Of a DNA stretch of 64,000 nucleotides, positions 1 through 7,893 are shown piece after piece. Position numbers and translations under genes: made by a program. This stretch comes from JALORV01 sp963791235 (GTDB taxonomy: Bacteria; Pseudomonadota; Gammaproteobacteria; Burkholderiales; Burkholderiaceae_F): assembly GCA_963791235.1 (NCBI GenBank), contig CAWBRW010000017.1, forward strand, positions 248,001 to 312,000. Direction: 5' to 3'. The notes beneath the pieces were generated by a model. That model had not been told where the DNA came from, did not search any database, and saw only the letters and a program-made list of their open reading frames with translations. The number at the start of each line of letters is the position of its first letter. Positions within the stretch are counted from its first letter, which is position 1.

Positions 1-328
1 GCGCGTTGGCGGCCAGCAGGTCCTTGCGCTCCATGCCGGGGCCGCGCGGGCGGGCGCCGACCAACACTGCGATCTCGGTGTCCTTGAACGCGGTCGCCGG
101 GTCGCTGTGCGATTCCATGCCTGCCAGCAACGGGAACGCGCAGTCATCCAGTTCCATCATCACGCCCTTGAGTGCCTTCTGCGCCTTCTCGTCGGGGATT
201 TCCAGCAGCTGCAGGTGCACCGGCTGATCCCTGCCGAGCATTTCGCCCGATGCGATGCGAAACAGGATCGAATAGCCGATCTGTCCTGCGGCGCCGGTGA
301 CGGCAACCCGTACGGGAGCTTTGCTCAT
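1..328 (-). CDS. mdh: Malate dehydrogenase, N-terminal part (cut by window edge)
   Basis: Interconverts malate and oxaloacetate with NAD in the TCA cycle. About 109 N-terminal residues are present; the family is about 328 residues, so two thirds lie outside the window. The start is the ATG at 326-328. The N-terminus has the nucleotide-binding glycine loop VTGAAGQIGYSILFRIASG, and further on VLVGARPRGPGMERKDLL, typical of cytosolic-type bacterial malate dehydrogenase. It is transcribed away from the gntR/sdh genes, sharing a 382-bp intergenic region that holds a palindromic site. The neighbours (sdh, gltA, sucAB) fit a TCA-cycle locus. Confidence 0.95.
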   Translation of the reverse strand, partial: MSKAPVRVAVTGAAGQIGYSILFRIASGEMLGRDQPVHLQLLEIPDEKAQKALKGVMMELDDCAFPLLAGMESHSDPATAFKDTEIAVLVGARPRGPGMERKDLLAANA

Positions 329-646
329 GGGAATGGCCTCCTGGATTTGTGATGGCGTTGAGAAGTCGAAGCGAACGTGGAAGCAGCGATGCAGCCGTTG
401 GATCGATATTGCGGACCGGCCGGCAGGCGCCGGCGGGAAAGCCGGTCGAGTCTACTGCGGTTGCATTGCCCACGCCTTGACGCAGCCCGGTGTTGCGTGC
501 GGCGCGGCGCGGTCGGCGGCTGCAGCAGACGCCGTCGAACGCGCCCGCCAGCAACGGTGCGCAGGCGGGTTCGATGCGGTAGCTGCAGAGTGTGGGTTTC
601 AAGGGGTACGCGCGGTGCGCAGCAAAGCGGTCTCAGCGTTAACCAT

Positions 647-667
647 ATCTTATATAAGACATAAGAT
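647..667. promoter_or_regulatory. Palindromic AT-rich site, likely operator of the adjacent GntR regulator
   Basis: The mdh-gntR gap (329-710) is GC-rich except here. Inverted arms ATCTTAT (647-653) and ATAAGAT (661-667) flank a 7-bp spacer, and the perfect 10-bp palindrome CTTATATAAG lies at 649-658. The site begins 64 bp upstream of the gntR start. GntR-family proteins bind short AT-rich palindromes as dimers, and autoregulation from a divergent gap is common. Control of gntR, mdh and possibly sdh is inference. I see nothing else of note in this 382-bp gap. Confidence 0.65.
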
Positions 668-710
668 TTAATCCACGTCTTTCGACTTTCAGCTATGCTG
701 AAGTCCGTTC

Positions 711-1475
711 ATGCCTGCTGCCGACACCCCCGCCGACGCTGCCGCGCGCGCCCCGCGGCCGGCCGTTTTCTCGCCGCTTTACCGGCAGATCAAGGACTTG
801 CTGCTGAAAAGCCTGGACCAGGGCGAGTGGAAGCCCGGGGAACTGATCCCGAGCGAGATCGAACTGGCAACACGCTTCCAGGTGAGTCAGGGCACCGTAC
901 GCAAAGCGGTCGACGAACTGGCTGCCGAGAACCTGCTGGTGCGGCGCCAGGGCAAGGGAACTTTCGTCGCCACCCACCACGAGCCGCGCGCCCAGTTCCG
1001 CTTCCTGCGCGTCGTTCCGGATGCCGGTGAGCCGGCGCCTCCGCAGAGCAGGTTCCTGGAATGCCGCCGCCTCAGGGCGCCGGCCGACATCGCGCGTCAA
1101 CTCGACCTGCGTACCGGCGATGCAGTCGTCTACCTGCGGCGCTTGCTGAGCTTTGGCGGTGATCCGATCGTACTCGACGAGATCTGGCTGCCGGGCGCAC
1201 TGTTCAAGGGACTTACTGCCGAGCGTCTCGCTGAATACAAGGGCCCGCTGTACGGTCTTTTCGAGACGGAGTTCGGCACGCGCATGATCCGCGCCGAGGA
1301 GCAGCTGCGTGCCGTCGGCGCCGACCGGCAGGCCGCGCAACTGCTCGGAGTCGCAGAGGATTCACCGTTGCTGCTGGTCGAGCGCGTTTCGTATTCGTAC
1401 GGGGATCGTCCGGTGGAAGTGCGTCGCGGCCTTTACGTCACGGAGCACTATCACTATCGCAATACGCTTTCGTGA
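711..1475 (+). CDS. GntR-family transcriptional regulator (HutC/UTRA type)
   Basis: Predicted cytoplasmic repressor or activator of 254 residues. Residues about 20-90 form the GntR winged helix-turn-helix (PLYRQIKDLL, PSEIELATRFQVSQGTVRKA, then LLVRRQGKGTFVATH). The C-terminal part, about 100-245, looks like a UTRA ligand-binding domain. The ATG at 711 is used; an ATG at 695 is out of frame. It sits directly upstream of sdhC and divergent from mdh, so control of TCA genes in response to a small organic acid or acyl-CoA is plausible but not shown. No clear Shine-Dalgarno sequence precedes it. Confidence 0.9.
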   Translation: MPAADTPADAAARAPRPAVFSPLYRQIKDLLLKSLDQGEWKPGELIPSEIELATRFQVSQGTVRKAVDELAAENLLVRRQGKGTFVATHHEPRAQFRFLRVVPDAGEPAPPQSRFLECRRLRAPADIARQLDLRTGDAVVYLRRLLSFGGDPIVLDEIWLPGALFKGLTAERLAEYKGPLYGLFETEFGTRMIRAEEQLRAVGADRQAAQLLGVAEDSPLLLVERVSYSYGDRPVEVRRGLYVTEHYHYRNTLS

Positions 1476-1476
1476 T

Positions 1477-1493
1477 TTGGTTCGCTGAACCAA
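1477..1493. repeat. Short perfect inverted repeat after gntR
   Basis: TTGGTTC (1477-1483), loop GCT, GAACCAA (1487-1493) begins two bases after the gntR stop and ends 52 bp before sdhC. There is no T-run directly after the stem, so it is a weak terminator candidate. An operator for sdhC or an RNA-stability hairpin is equally possible. Confidence 0.5.
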
Positions 1494-1544
1494 TTCGTTC
1501 AAAATAGTCCGCCTTTCCAGGGCACGAAGATCGGTACTCAGTCC

Positions 1545-1961
1545 ATGAACTCGCCTTTCGCCGCCAGCAAATCCCGCCCTGAATTCCGCAACATCCACGT
1601 CTCGCAGATCCTGAAATACAAGCTTCCGCCGCCGGGCATGGTCTCGATCATGCATCGGATCAGCGGCGCGGCGCTGTTCCTGACGCTGCCCTTCATCCTG
1701 TGGCTGTTCGACCTGAGCCTCACGTCCGAGCTGAGCTACACGCGGCTCGCTGACTTCGCCGCGCACTGGCTGGTGAAACTGGTGCTGGTCGGGCTGGCGT
1801 GGGCATTCCTGCACCACCTGATCGCCGGTCTGCGCTTCCTCATGCTCGACCTTGACGTCGGCGTCGACAAACCGGCCGCGCGTACCAGTGCGCTTGCTGT
1901 TTTCGCGATCAGCTTGCCGCTGACGCTGCTGGCCGCATTGAAGATCTTCGGAGCGTTCTGA
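1545..1961 (+). CDS. sdhC: Succinate dehydrogenase cytochrome b556 subunit
   Basis: Membrane anchor of complex II, 138 residues with three hydrophobic helices. It binds heme b and helps form the quinone site with SdhD. The signature SIMHRISGAALF (about residues 39-50) and HHLIAGLRFLMLDLD (about 92-106) match the SdhC family, including its histidines. It is the first gene of sdhCDAB, and its stop overlaps the sdhD start by one base, suggesting translational coupling. Confidence 0.97.
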   Translation: MNSPFAASKSRPEFRNIHVSQILKYKLPPPGMVSIMHRISGAALFLTLPFILWLFDLSLTSELSYTRLADFAAHWLVKLVLVGLAWAFLHHLIAGLRFLMLDLDVGVDKPAARTSALAVFAISLPLTLLAALKIFGAF

Positions 1962-2338
1962 TGGCCGCGTCAACCAACCCCGCAGGGATCGGTACCAAGC
2001 GAATCGTCGTCGGCGCGCACTACGGCGTCGGTGGCTTCCTGCTGCAGCGGCTGACCGCCATCGTGCTGACGGTCTTCGTTGTCTTCTTGCTGCTGCGCCT
2101 GGTTTTCGGCGGCCCTCTCGGGTACGACGGCTGGGCGGGACTCTTTGTGCCGCTCTGGATGAAGATCGTCACGCTGGTGGCGCTGCTGGCGCTTTTCTAT
2201 CACGCATGGATCGGCGTGCGCGATATCTGGATGGACTATGTCAAGCCGACAGGGATCCGGGTGGCTCTGCAGACGCTGACGGTGCTGTGGCTGGTGTTCT
2301 GCGCGGTATGGTCCGTGCAGATTCTCTGGAGAGTCTGA
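1961..2338 (+). CDS. sdhD: Succinate dehydrogenase hydrophobic membrane anchor subunit
   Basis: Second membrane anchor of complex II, 125 residues, three predicted transmembrane helices. The N-terminal segment YGVGGFLLQRLTAIVL and the later HAWIGVRDIWMDYVKP are typical of SdhD; the histidine of the latter is a candidate heme ligand. It overlaps sdhC by one base and is followed after three bases by sdhA. Confidence 0.95.
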   Translation: MAASTNPAGIGTKRIVVGAHYGVGGFLLQRLTAIVLTVFVVFLLLRLVFGGPLGYDGWAGLFVPLWMKIVTLVALLALFYHAWIGVRDIWMDYVKPTGIRVALQTLTVLWLVFCAVWSVQILWRV

Positions 2339-2341
2339 TTC

Positions 2342-4117
2342 ATGGCGGCTGCATCGAAAGTAGCTCGTCGTCGCTTCGACGCGGTGATTGTTGGCGCGGG
2401 TGGCTCGGGCATGCGGTGTTCCCTCCAACTGGCGCAGGCCGGCCTGAACGTCGCCGTGCTGTCGAAGGTCTTCCCGACCCGCTCGCACACGGTGGCAGCG
2501 CAGGGCGGCATCGGTGCCTCGCTCGGCAACATGACCGAGGACACGTGGCTCTGGCACATGTTCGACACGGTCAAGGGCTCCGACTATCTCGGTGACCAGG
2601 ACGCGATCGAGTTCATGTGCCGCGAGGCGCCGAAGGTCGTGTACGAACTGGAACACTTCGGCATGCCGTTCGACCGCAATCCGGACGGCACGATCTACCA
2701 GCGGCCTTTCGGTGGGCATTCGGCGAACTTCGGCGAGAAGCCGGTGCCGCGCGCCTGCGCCGCAGCGGACCGCACCGGGCACGCGTTGCTGCACACGCTG
2801 TACCAGCGCAATGTGCGCGAGCGCACCCACTTCTTCGTCGAGTGGATGGCGCTCGATCTGATTCGGGACGCCGAAGGTGCCGTCGTCGGCGTCGTCGCGC
2901 TGGAGATGGAAACCGGCGACGTGATGATCTTCGAGTCGAAGGTCACGGTGCTCGCCACCGGCGGCGCCGGGCGCATCTTCGATGCCTCGACCAATGCCTA
3001 CATCAACACGGGTGACGGCCTCGGCATGGTGGCGCGAGCCGGCCTTCCGCTCGAGGACATGGAGTTCTGGCAGTTCCACCCGACCGGTGTCGCCGGCGCC
3101 GGCGTGCTGATCACAGAAGGTGTGCGTGGCGAGGGCGGCATCCTGCTCAACTCCAATGGCGAGCGCTTCATGGAGCGCTATGCGCCGACGCTGAAGGACC
3201 TCGCGCCGCGCGACTTCGTCTCGCGCAGCATGGACCAGGAAATCAAGGAAGGGCGCGGCTGTGGTCCGGACAAGGACTATGTGCTGCTGAAGCTCGACCA
3301 TCTTGGCGCCGAGACGATCATGAAGCGGCTCCCCGGCATCCGCGAGATCGCGATCAAGTTCGCCAACGTCGACCCGATCAAGGAGCCGATCCCGGTCGTG
3401 CCGACGCTGCATTACCAGATGGGTGGCATTCCGACCAACTACCACGGCGAGGTTGTGGCTCCGAGAGGCGGCAACCCGAACACCGTCGTGCCGGGGCTCT
3501 ACGCGATCGGCGAGTGCGCCTGCGTGTCCGTCCACGGCGCCAACCGCCTGGGCACAAATTCGCTGCTCGACCTGGTGGTCTTCGGTCGCGCTGCGGGCAA
3601 TCACATCGTCGGACAGAACTTCAAGGCGCAGGAACATCGGCCGCTGCCGGCCGAAGCCGGCGATGCGACGGTGGCACGACTCTCGGCGCTTGACGCACGC
3701 GACAAGGGCGAACGCGTGCAGGACGTGGCCAACGCGATCCGCAAGGCGATGCAGTCGCACTGCGGGGTGTTCCGCACCGGCAAGCTGCTCGACGAGGGCG
3801 TCGCCAAGATCCTGGATCTGGAGCAGCGCTCGAAGCACGTTGCGATCGGCGACAGGTCCAAGGTCTTCAACACGGCGCGTGTCGAGGCCCTCGAGCTCGA
3901 CAACCTGGTCGAGACCGCCAAGGCGACGATCGCTTCTGCGGCCGCTCGAACGGAAAGCCGCGGGGCGCACGCGCGCGACGACTTCCCGCAGCGCGACGAC
4001 GTCAACTGGATCAAGCACTCGCTGTTCTACTCGGCCGGGAACCGGCTCGACTACAAGCCGGTCAACCTGAAGCCCCTGACCGTCCCGAGCTTTGAACCCA
4101 AGAAACGAACCTTCTAA
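2342..4117 (+). CDS. sdhA: Succinate dehydrogenase flavoprotein subunit
   Basis: Catalytic subunit of complex II, oxidising succinate to fumarate with covalent FAD. Its 591 residues are the usual length. The FAD loop VGAGGSGMRCSL is followed by TRSHTVAAQGG, whose histidine is the expected covalent FAD attachment site. The motif WQFHPTG and the C-terminal FEPKKRTF are also family features. It lies three bases after sdhD. Unusually, 135 bp with two strong hairpins separate it from sdhB. Confidence 0.98.
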   Translation: MAAASKVARRRFDAVIVGAGGSGMRCSLQLAQAGLNVAVLSKVFPTRSHTVAAQGGIGASLGNMTEDTWLWHMFDTVKGSDYLGDQDAIEFMCREAPKVVYELEHFGMPFDRNPDGTIYQRPFGGHSANFGEKPVPRACAAADRTGHALLHTLYQRNVRERTHFFVEWMALDLIRDAEGAVVGVVALEMETGDVMIFESKVTVLATGGAGRIFDASTNAYINTGDGLGMVARAGLPLEDMEFWQFHPTGVAGAGVLITEGVRGEGGILLNSNGERFMERYAPTLKDLAPRDFVSRSMDQEIKEGRGCGPDKDYVLLKLDHLGAETIMKRLPGIREIAIKFANVDPIKEPIPVVPTLHYQMGGIPTNYHGEVVAPRGGNPNTVVPGLYAIGECACVSVHGANRLGTNSLLDLVVFGRAAGNHIVGQNFKAQEHRPLPAEAGDATVARLSALDARDKGERVQDVANAIRKAMQSHCGVFRTGKLLDEGVAKILDLEQRSKHVAIGDRSKVFNTARVEALELDNLVETAKATIASAAARTESRGAHARDDFPQRDDVNWIKHSLFYSAGNRLDYKPVNLKPLTVPSFEPKKRTF

Positions 4118-4118
4118 G

Positions 4119-4148
4119 CGGACGAAAGTGCAAACCTACTTTCGTCCG
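4119..4148. repeat. Perfect hairpin immediately after sdhA
   Basis: CGGACGAAAGT (4119-4129) and its exact reverse complement (4138-4148) form an 11-bp stem with an 8-nt loop, starting two bases after the sdhA stop. No T-run follows. It may protect the sdhCDA part of the transcript or act with the second hairpin at 4159-4190. Confidence 0.75.
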
Positions 4149-4158
4149 ATGGGATCGG

Positions 4159-4191
4159 AAAAATTCGCTGGCGGAGCCAGACGAATTTTTT
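4159..4191 (+). terminator. Terminator-like hairpin between sdhA and sdhB
   Basis: AAAAATTCG (4159-4167) pairs with CGAATTTTT (4182-4190), and an inner CTGGC-GGA-GCCAG (4168-4180) extends the stem to 14 bp with one bulged A at 4181. Six Ts end the structure. This is a good intrinsic terminator shape inside an operon whose downstream gene is needed for the same complex, so partial termination (attenuation) or an RNA processing site is likely. Confidence 0.65.
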
Positions 4192-4252
4192 CATCACAAC
4201 AGCTACGCGCGCGGCGTCACGTTGGCGGCGCAATGTTCACTGAGGTCCATGC

Positions 4253-5014
4253 ATGACTGCGAACAGCAACGTTGAGACGGGCGCGGTGGCGGGTGCCGCG
4301 ACGGGAATGCGGACGGTCCGTTTCGAGATCTACCGCTACGACCCGGACAAGGACGCGAAGCCGTACATGCAGAAGCTCGAGGTCCAGCTGCAGCCGACCG
4401 ACAAGATGCTGCTCGACGCGCTGATTCGTATCAAGAGCGATGTTGACGACAGCCTGTCGCTGCGGCGTTCCTGTCGCGAGGGGGTGTGCGGTTCCGACGC
4501 GATGAACATCAATGGCAGGAACGGCCTGGCGTGCATCACGAACCTGCGCGACCTGAAGGAGCCGATCGTGCTGCGGCCGCTGCCCGGACTGCCGGTGATC
4601 CGCGATCTGATCGTCGACATGTCGCAGTTTTTCAAGCAGTACAACTCGATCAAGCCGTATCTGATCAACGACACGCCGCCGCCCGAGAAGGAGCGGCTGC
4701 AGTCGCCCGAGGAACGCGAGGAGCTGAACGGCCTGTACGAGTGCATCCTGTGCGCCTGCTGCTCCACCAGTTGCCCGAGCTTCTGGTGGAACCCGGACAA
4801 GTTCGTCGGCCCGGCCGGGTTGCTGCAGGCTTACCGGTTCATCGCTGACAGCCGCGACCAGGCCACCAACGAGCGGCTCGACAACCTGAACGACCCCTAC
4901 CGCCTGTTCCGCTGCCACACGATCATGAACTGCGTCGACGTCTGCCCGAAGGAGCTGAATCCGACGCGGGCGATCGGCAAGATCCGGGACATGCTGGTCC
5001 GGCGCGATGTCTGA
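4253..5014 (+). CDS. sdhB: Succinate dehydrogenase iron-sulfur subunit
   Basis: Carries electrons from SdhA FAD to the quinone site through three Fe-S clusters. The 253-residue protein has the [2Fe-2S] region SCREGVCGSDAMNINGRNGL, then CILCACCSTSCPSFWW and CHTIMNCVDVCPKELNPT for the [4Fe-4S] and [3Fe-4S] clusters. The N-terminus is about 18 residues longer than the Fer2 core and Ala/Gly-rich; the ATG at 4253 follows GAGGT. It is separated from sdhA by a hairpin-rich gap and followed two bases later by sdhE. Confidence 0.98.
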   Translation: MTANSNVETGAVAGAATGMRTVRFEIYRYDPDKDAKPYMQKLEVQLQPTDKMLLDALIRIKSDVDDSLSLRRSCREGVCGSDAMNINGRNGLACITNLRDLKEPIVLRPLPGLPVIRDLIVDMSQFFKQYNSIKPYLINDTPPPEKERLQSPEEREELNGLYECILCACCSTSCPSFWWNPDKFVGPAGLLQAYRFIADSRDQATNERLDNLNDPYRLFRCHTIMNCVDVCPKELNPTRAIGKIRDMLVRRDV

Positions 5015-5016
5015 CG

Positions 5017-5280
5017 ATGGGCGTCGTCATCGGTGACCTGGAACGGCGGCGGCTGCGCTGGCGCGCCCGCCGGGGGTTGCTGGAAAACGACATCATCGTC
5101 ACGCGGTACCTGGATCGGCACGGGCAGGACCTGACGGCCGACGAGATCCTGGCCCTGGAGGCCCTCCTGGACCTTCCGGACAACGAACTTCTCGACCTTT
5201 TGCTGGGGCGCAAAGAGCCGGCCGGCGCTCTCGATGACAATGCCGTTCGCACTGTCCTGGACGGGCTGCGGTCCGTCTGA
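5017..5280 (+). CDS. sdhE: FAD assembly factor SdhE
   Basis: Small (87 aa) cytoplasmic factor that promotes covalent flavinylation of SdhA. The hallmark RGxxE motif is present as RRGLLEND near residue 20, within the helical fold of the YgfY/Sdh5 family. It starts two bases after the sdhB stop and precedes gltA by 27 bp, the usual betaproteobacterial order. Confidence 0.95.
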   Translation: MGVVIGDLERRRLRWRARRGLLENDIIVTRYLDRHGQDLTADEILALEALLDLPDNELLDLLLGRKEPAGALDDNAVRTVLDGLRSV

Positions 5281-5307
5281 ACTCACCTCGAACCCGGGAA
5301 AAAGACC

Positions 5308-6624
5308 ATGGCACTGACCCCATCCACCGAGAAGGCCACCCTGACGTTCTCCGACGGCACGCCGACGATGGAGCTGCCGATCTACAAGGGGTCGGTCGGC
5401 CCCGATGTCATCGACATCCGCGCTCTGTACGGCAAGACCGGCAAGTTCACCTACGACCCGGGCTTCCTGTCGACGGCCTCGTGCAATTCGACCATCACCT
5501 ACATCGATGGCGACAAGGGCGAGCTGCTGTACCGCGGCTACCCGATCGAGCAGCTGGCGACGCAGTGCGACTACCTCGAGACCTGTCATCTGCTGCTGTA
5601 CGGCGAGCTGCCGAACCCGAAGCAGAAGGCGGATTTCGTCAAGCGCGTGACCAACCATACGATGGTCAACGAGCAGATGCAGTTCTTCATGCGCGGCTTC
5701 CGCCGCGATGCGCATCCGATGGCGGTCATGACCGGCCTGGTCGGTGCACTGTCGGCGTTCTACCCGGACTCGATGAACCTGAATGACCCCTGGCAGCGCG
5801 AGGTCTCGGCGATCCGGCTGATCGCCAAGATGCCGACGCTGGTCGCGATGGCCTACAAGTACACCGTGGGCCAGCCCTACATGTACCCGCGCAATGACCT
5901 TTCGTACGCCGGCAACTTCATGCGCATGATGTTCGCCACCCCGTGCGAGGACTACAAGGTCAACGACGTGCTGGTGCGCGCGATGGACCGCATCTTCATC
6001 CTGCACGCCGACCACGAACAGAATGCGTCGACCTCGACGGTGCGCCTGTGCGCATCGTCCGGCACCAACCCGTTCGCGGCGATCGCGGCCGGCGTGGCCT
6101 GCCTGTGGGGTCCGGCGCACGGCGGTGCCAACGAGGCCTGCCTGAACATGCTGTACGACATCCAGAGCAACGGCGGCGTCGAGAAGATCGGCGAGTTCAT
6201 CGCCAAGGTCAAGGACAAGAACAGCAGCGTCAAGCTGATGGGCTTCGGCCACCGCGTCTACAAGAACTACGACCCGCGTGCGAAGCTGATGCGCGAGACC
6301 TGCAACGAGGTGCTGGACTCGCTCGGCCTGCACGACGATCCGCTGTTCAAGCTGGCGATGGCGCTCGAGAAGATCGCGCTCGAGGACGACTACTTCGTCA
6401 GCCGCAAGCTGTATCCGAACGTCGACTACTACTCGGGCATCGTGCAGAAGGCGATCGGCATCCCGGTGCCGCTCTTCACCGCCATCTTCGCGCTGGCCCG
6501 CACGGTGGGCTGGATTGCGCAGTTGAACGAGATGATCGCGGACCCCGAGTACAAGATCGGCCGGCCGCGCCAGCTCTTCGTCGGCTCGGTCAAGCGCGAC
6601 GTCAAGCCGATCGCGACGCGGTAG
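5308..6624 (+). CDS. gltA: Citrate synthase
   Basis: Condenses oxaloacetate and acetyl-CoA to citrate. The 438 residues fit the hexameric type II bacterial enzyme. Catalytic regions are visible as LHADHEQNASTSTVRL (His) and FGHRVYKNYDPRAK (His and Arg). It closes the sdh operon and is followed by a bidirectional terminator. Confidence 0.98.
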   Translation: MALTPSTEKATLTFSDGTPTMELPIYKGSVGPDVIDIRALYGKTGKFTYDPGFLSTASCNSTITYIDGDKGELLYRGYPIEQLATQCDYLETCHLLLYGELPNPKQKADFVKRVTNHTMVNEQMQFFMRGFRRDAHPMAVMTGLVGALSAFYPDSMNLNDPWQREVSAIRLIAKMPTLVAMAYKYTVGQPYMYPRNDLSYAGNFMRMMFATPCEDYKVNDVLVRAMDRIFILHADHEQNASTSTVRLCASSGTNPFAAIAAGVACLWGPAHGGANEACLNMLYDIQSNGGVEKIGEFIAKVKDKNSSVKLMGFGHRVYKNYDPRAKLMRETCNEVLDSLGLHDDPLFKLAMALEKIALEDDYFVSRKLYPNVDYYSGIVQKAIGIPVPLFTAIFALARTVGWIAQLNEMIADPEYKIGRPRQLFVGSVKRDVKPIATR

Positions 6625-6640
6625 CCAGCAACGGCAGCAG

Positions 6641-6667
6641 AAAAGCGGCGCCTGCGGGCGCCGTTTT
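6641..6667. terminator. Bidirectional intrinsic terminator between gltA and a convergent gene
   Basis: CGGCGCC (6646-6652), loop TGCG, GGCGCCG (6657-6663), flanked by AAAA at 6641 and TTTT at 6664-6667. The symmetry suits termination of both gltA (plus) and the convergent gene at 6685-7062 (minus). Confidence 0.85.
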
Positions 6668-6684
6668 CTTGTCCAGGCAGCGAC

Positions 6685-7062
6685 TCAGGCCAGTGCCTTG
6701 GCCTTCAGGCGCTGGAATTCCTCCGGCGCGATCGTGCCGGCGTCGAGCAGCGCCTTCGCGTCGGCGATCTGCTCGGCCGGTGACTTGCCCGCAACCTGCC
6801 GGATATAGGCGTCGGTGTCGGCCTTTGCCCGTTGCTGCGCGGCGCGCTGTCGCTCCGACATGCCGTCGCCGCGCGCGATGATGTACACCAGCGCGGTCAG
6901 CATCGGCACAAAGATCAGGCCCACGATCCAGGCGGCTTTCGCGAAGCCACCGACCTTGTCGTCGCGGAACAGGTCGGTGATCACCTGGAACATCACGAAC
7001 AGGTAGGCGATGAACAGGAACGCCGAGAAGATCAGCCACACGGAATCCCAGAAGTTGCTCAT
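6685..7062 (-). CDS. Small membrane protein with SHOCT domain
   Basis: 125 residues. Two hydrophobic helices (about 5-32 and 40-62) with the PLD-nuclease-N-like pattern AAWIVGLIFVPMLTALVYII are followed by a charged linker and a C-terminal SHOCT motif, IADAKALLDAGTIAPEEFQR. SHOCT motifs are short oligomerisation elements on many membrane proteins; no enzymatic role is evident. The start at 7062 follows AAGGAAG; an upstream extension to 7116 is possible but less likely. It converges on gltA. Confidence 0.85.
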   Translation of the reverse strand: MSNFWDSVWLIFSAFLFIAYLFVMFQVITDLFRDDKVGGFAKAAWIVGLIFVPMLTALVYIIARGDGMSERQRAAQQRAKADTDAYIRQVAGKSPAEQIADAKALLDAGTIAPEEFQRLKAKALA

Positions 7063-7335
7063 CGTCTTCCTTTCAGAGTGATTGTGTTGCCGTGACCCGG
7101 GCTGCTCGCAGAGCAAAGCGCCGGTCCCACGTTGGCGGGCAATGGTGCGTCCGCAATGAAGGCGGACAGCGCGGGCGCGAGCGTACTACACGGCACGGAA
7201 CACGCGCGTCGATGGGCCGAGACTGGTGCGTCGCGGCGGGGTGGGGCGCTTTCCGACGCACGGCCGGGCAGCGGCGCGGCGGCTTTGTCGTTCGCCGTTG
7301 ACACGCAATTCCGCTCGGAGCATCGTCAAACGGCC

Positions 7336-7872
7336 ATGGCAGCCCGCCTGACTCTCACGCTCCTGATCGCCGTACTGCTTGCGCCAGTCGCTGCCATCGG
7401 CCAGCTTTATAAATGGATCGATGCCGACGGCACTGTGAACTACGGCGACGCGCCGCCGAAGGGCGCCAAGAATGTGCGGCTCGTTGGCAAGGACTCGGGC
7501 AGCCTGACCGTGGTCCCGGGAATTCCGCAGGAGGAGCGTGACCGGGTGCGCCAGCGCGAAGATCAGCAGCGCCTGCAGCAGCTCGAGCGCGAGGTGGAGG
7601 AGTTGCGCGCCCGCGAAGAGGCGCGCGCCAACACGCCTCCGGAAGTGATCTACAACGAGGTCTACGTACCGGTCTATGGCGGCCGCTGGCCGCCTCCGGC
7701 CCATCTGCGGCCGCCGGGTAGCGGGCCGGTCCGGCCCGAGCACCCGATCGGTAAGCCGAAGCCGGAGCACCCGATCGCCAAGCCTAGGCCTCCCGGCCGG
7801 ACTCCGCCGGTGCAGGAGTTGCCCGGCACCAGCGTCCCACGCGATCCTCCAGGCACGATGATTCGCCGCTGA
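7336..7872 (+). CDS. DUF4124-domain secreted protein with proline-rich tail
   Basis: 178 residues. A signal peptide (about 1-21, ending near AAIGQ) precedes a DUF4124 motif, LYKWIDADGTVNYGDAPP, followed by a charged coiled-coil (about 70-100) and a proline/lysine-rich tail with the near-repeat EHPIGKPKP / EHPIAKPRP. DUF4124 proteins are common and uncharacterised in Beta- and Gammaproteobacteria; a periplasmic or cell-wall role is inferred from the tail. The ATG at 7336 is chosen because it starts the signal peptide. The 273 bp upstream form the divergent promoter region with the SHOCT gene. Confidence 0.85.
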   Translation: MAARLTLTLLIAVLLAPVAAIGQLYKWIDADGTVNYGDAPPKGAKNVRLVGKDSGSLTVVPGIPQEERDRVRQREDQQRLQQLEREVEELRAREEARANTPPEVIYNEVYVPVYGGRWPPPAHLRPPGSGPVRPEHPIGKPKPEHPIAKPRPPGRTPPVQELPGTSVPRDPPGTMIRR

Positions 7873-7893
7873 GCGGCAGGGACGGCGGAGAAG

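Noticed and set aside
7063..7335. N-terminal extension of the DUF4124 gene back to 7132
   Set aside because: The extension is low-complexity and would bury the signal peptide that begins at ATG 7336.
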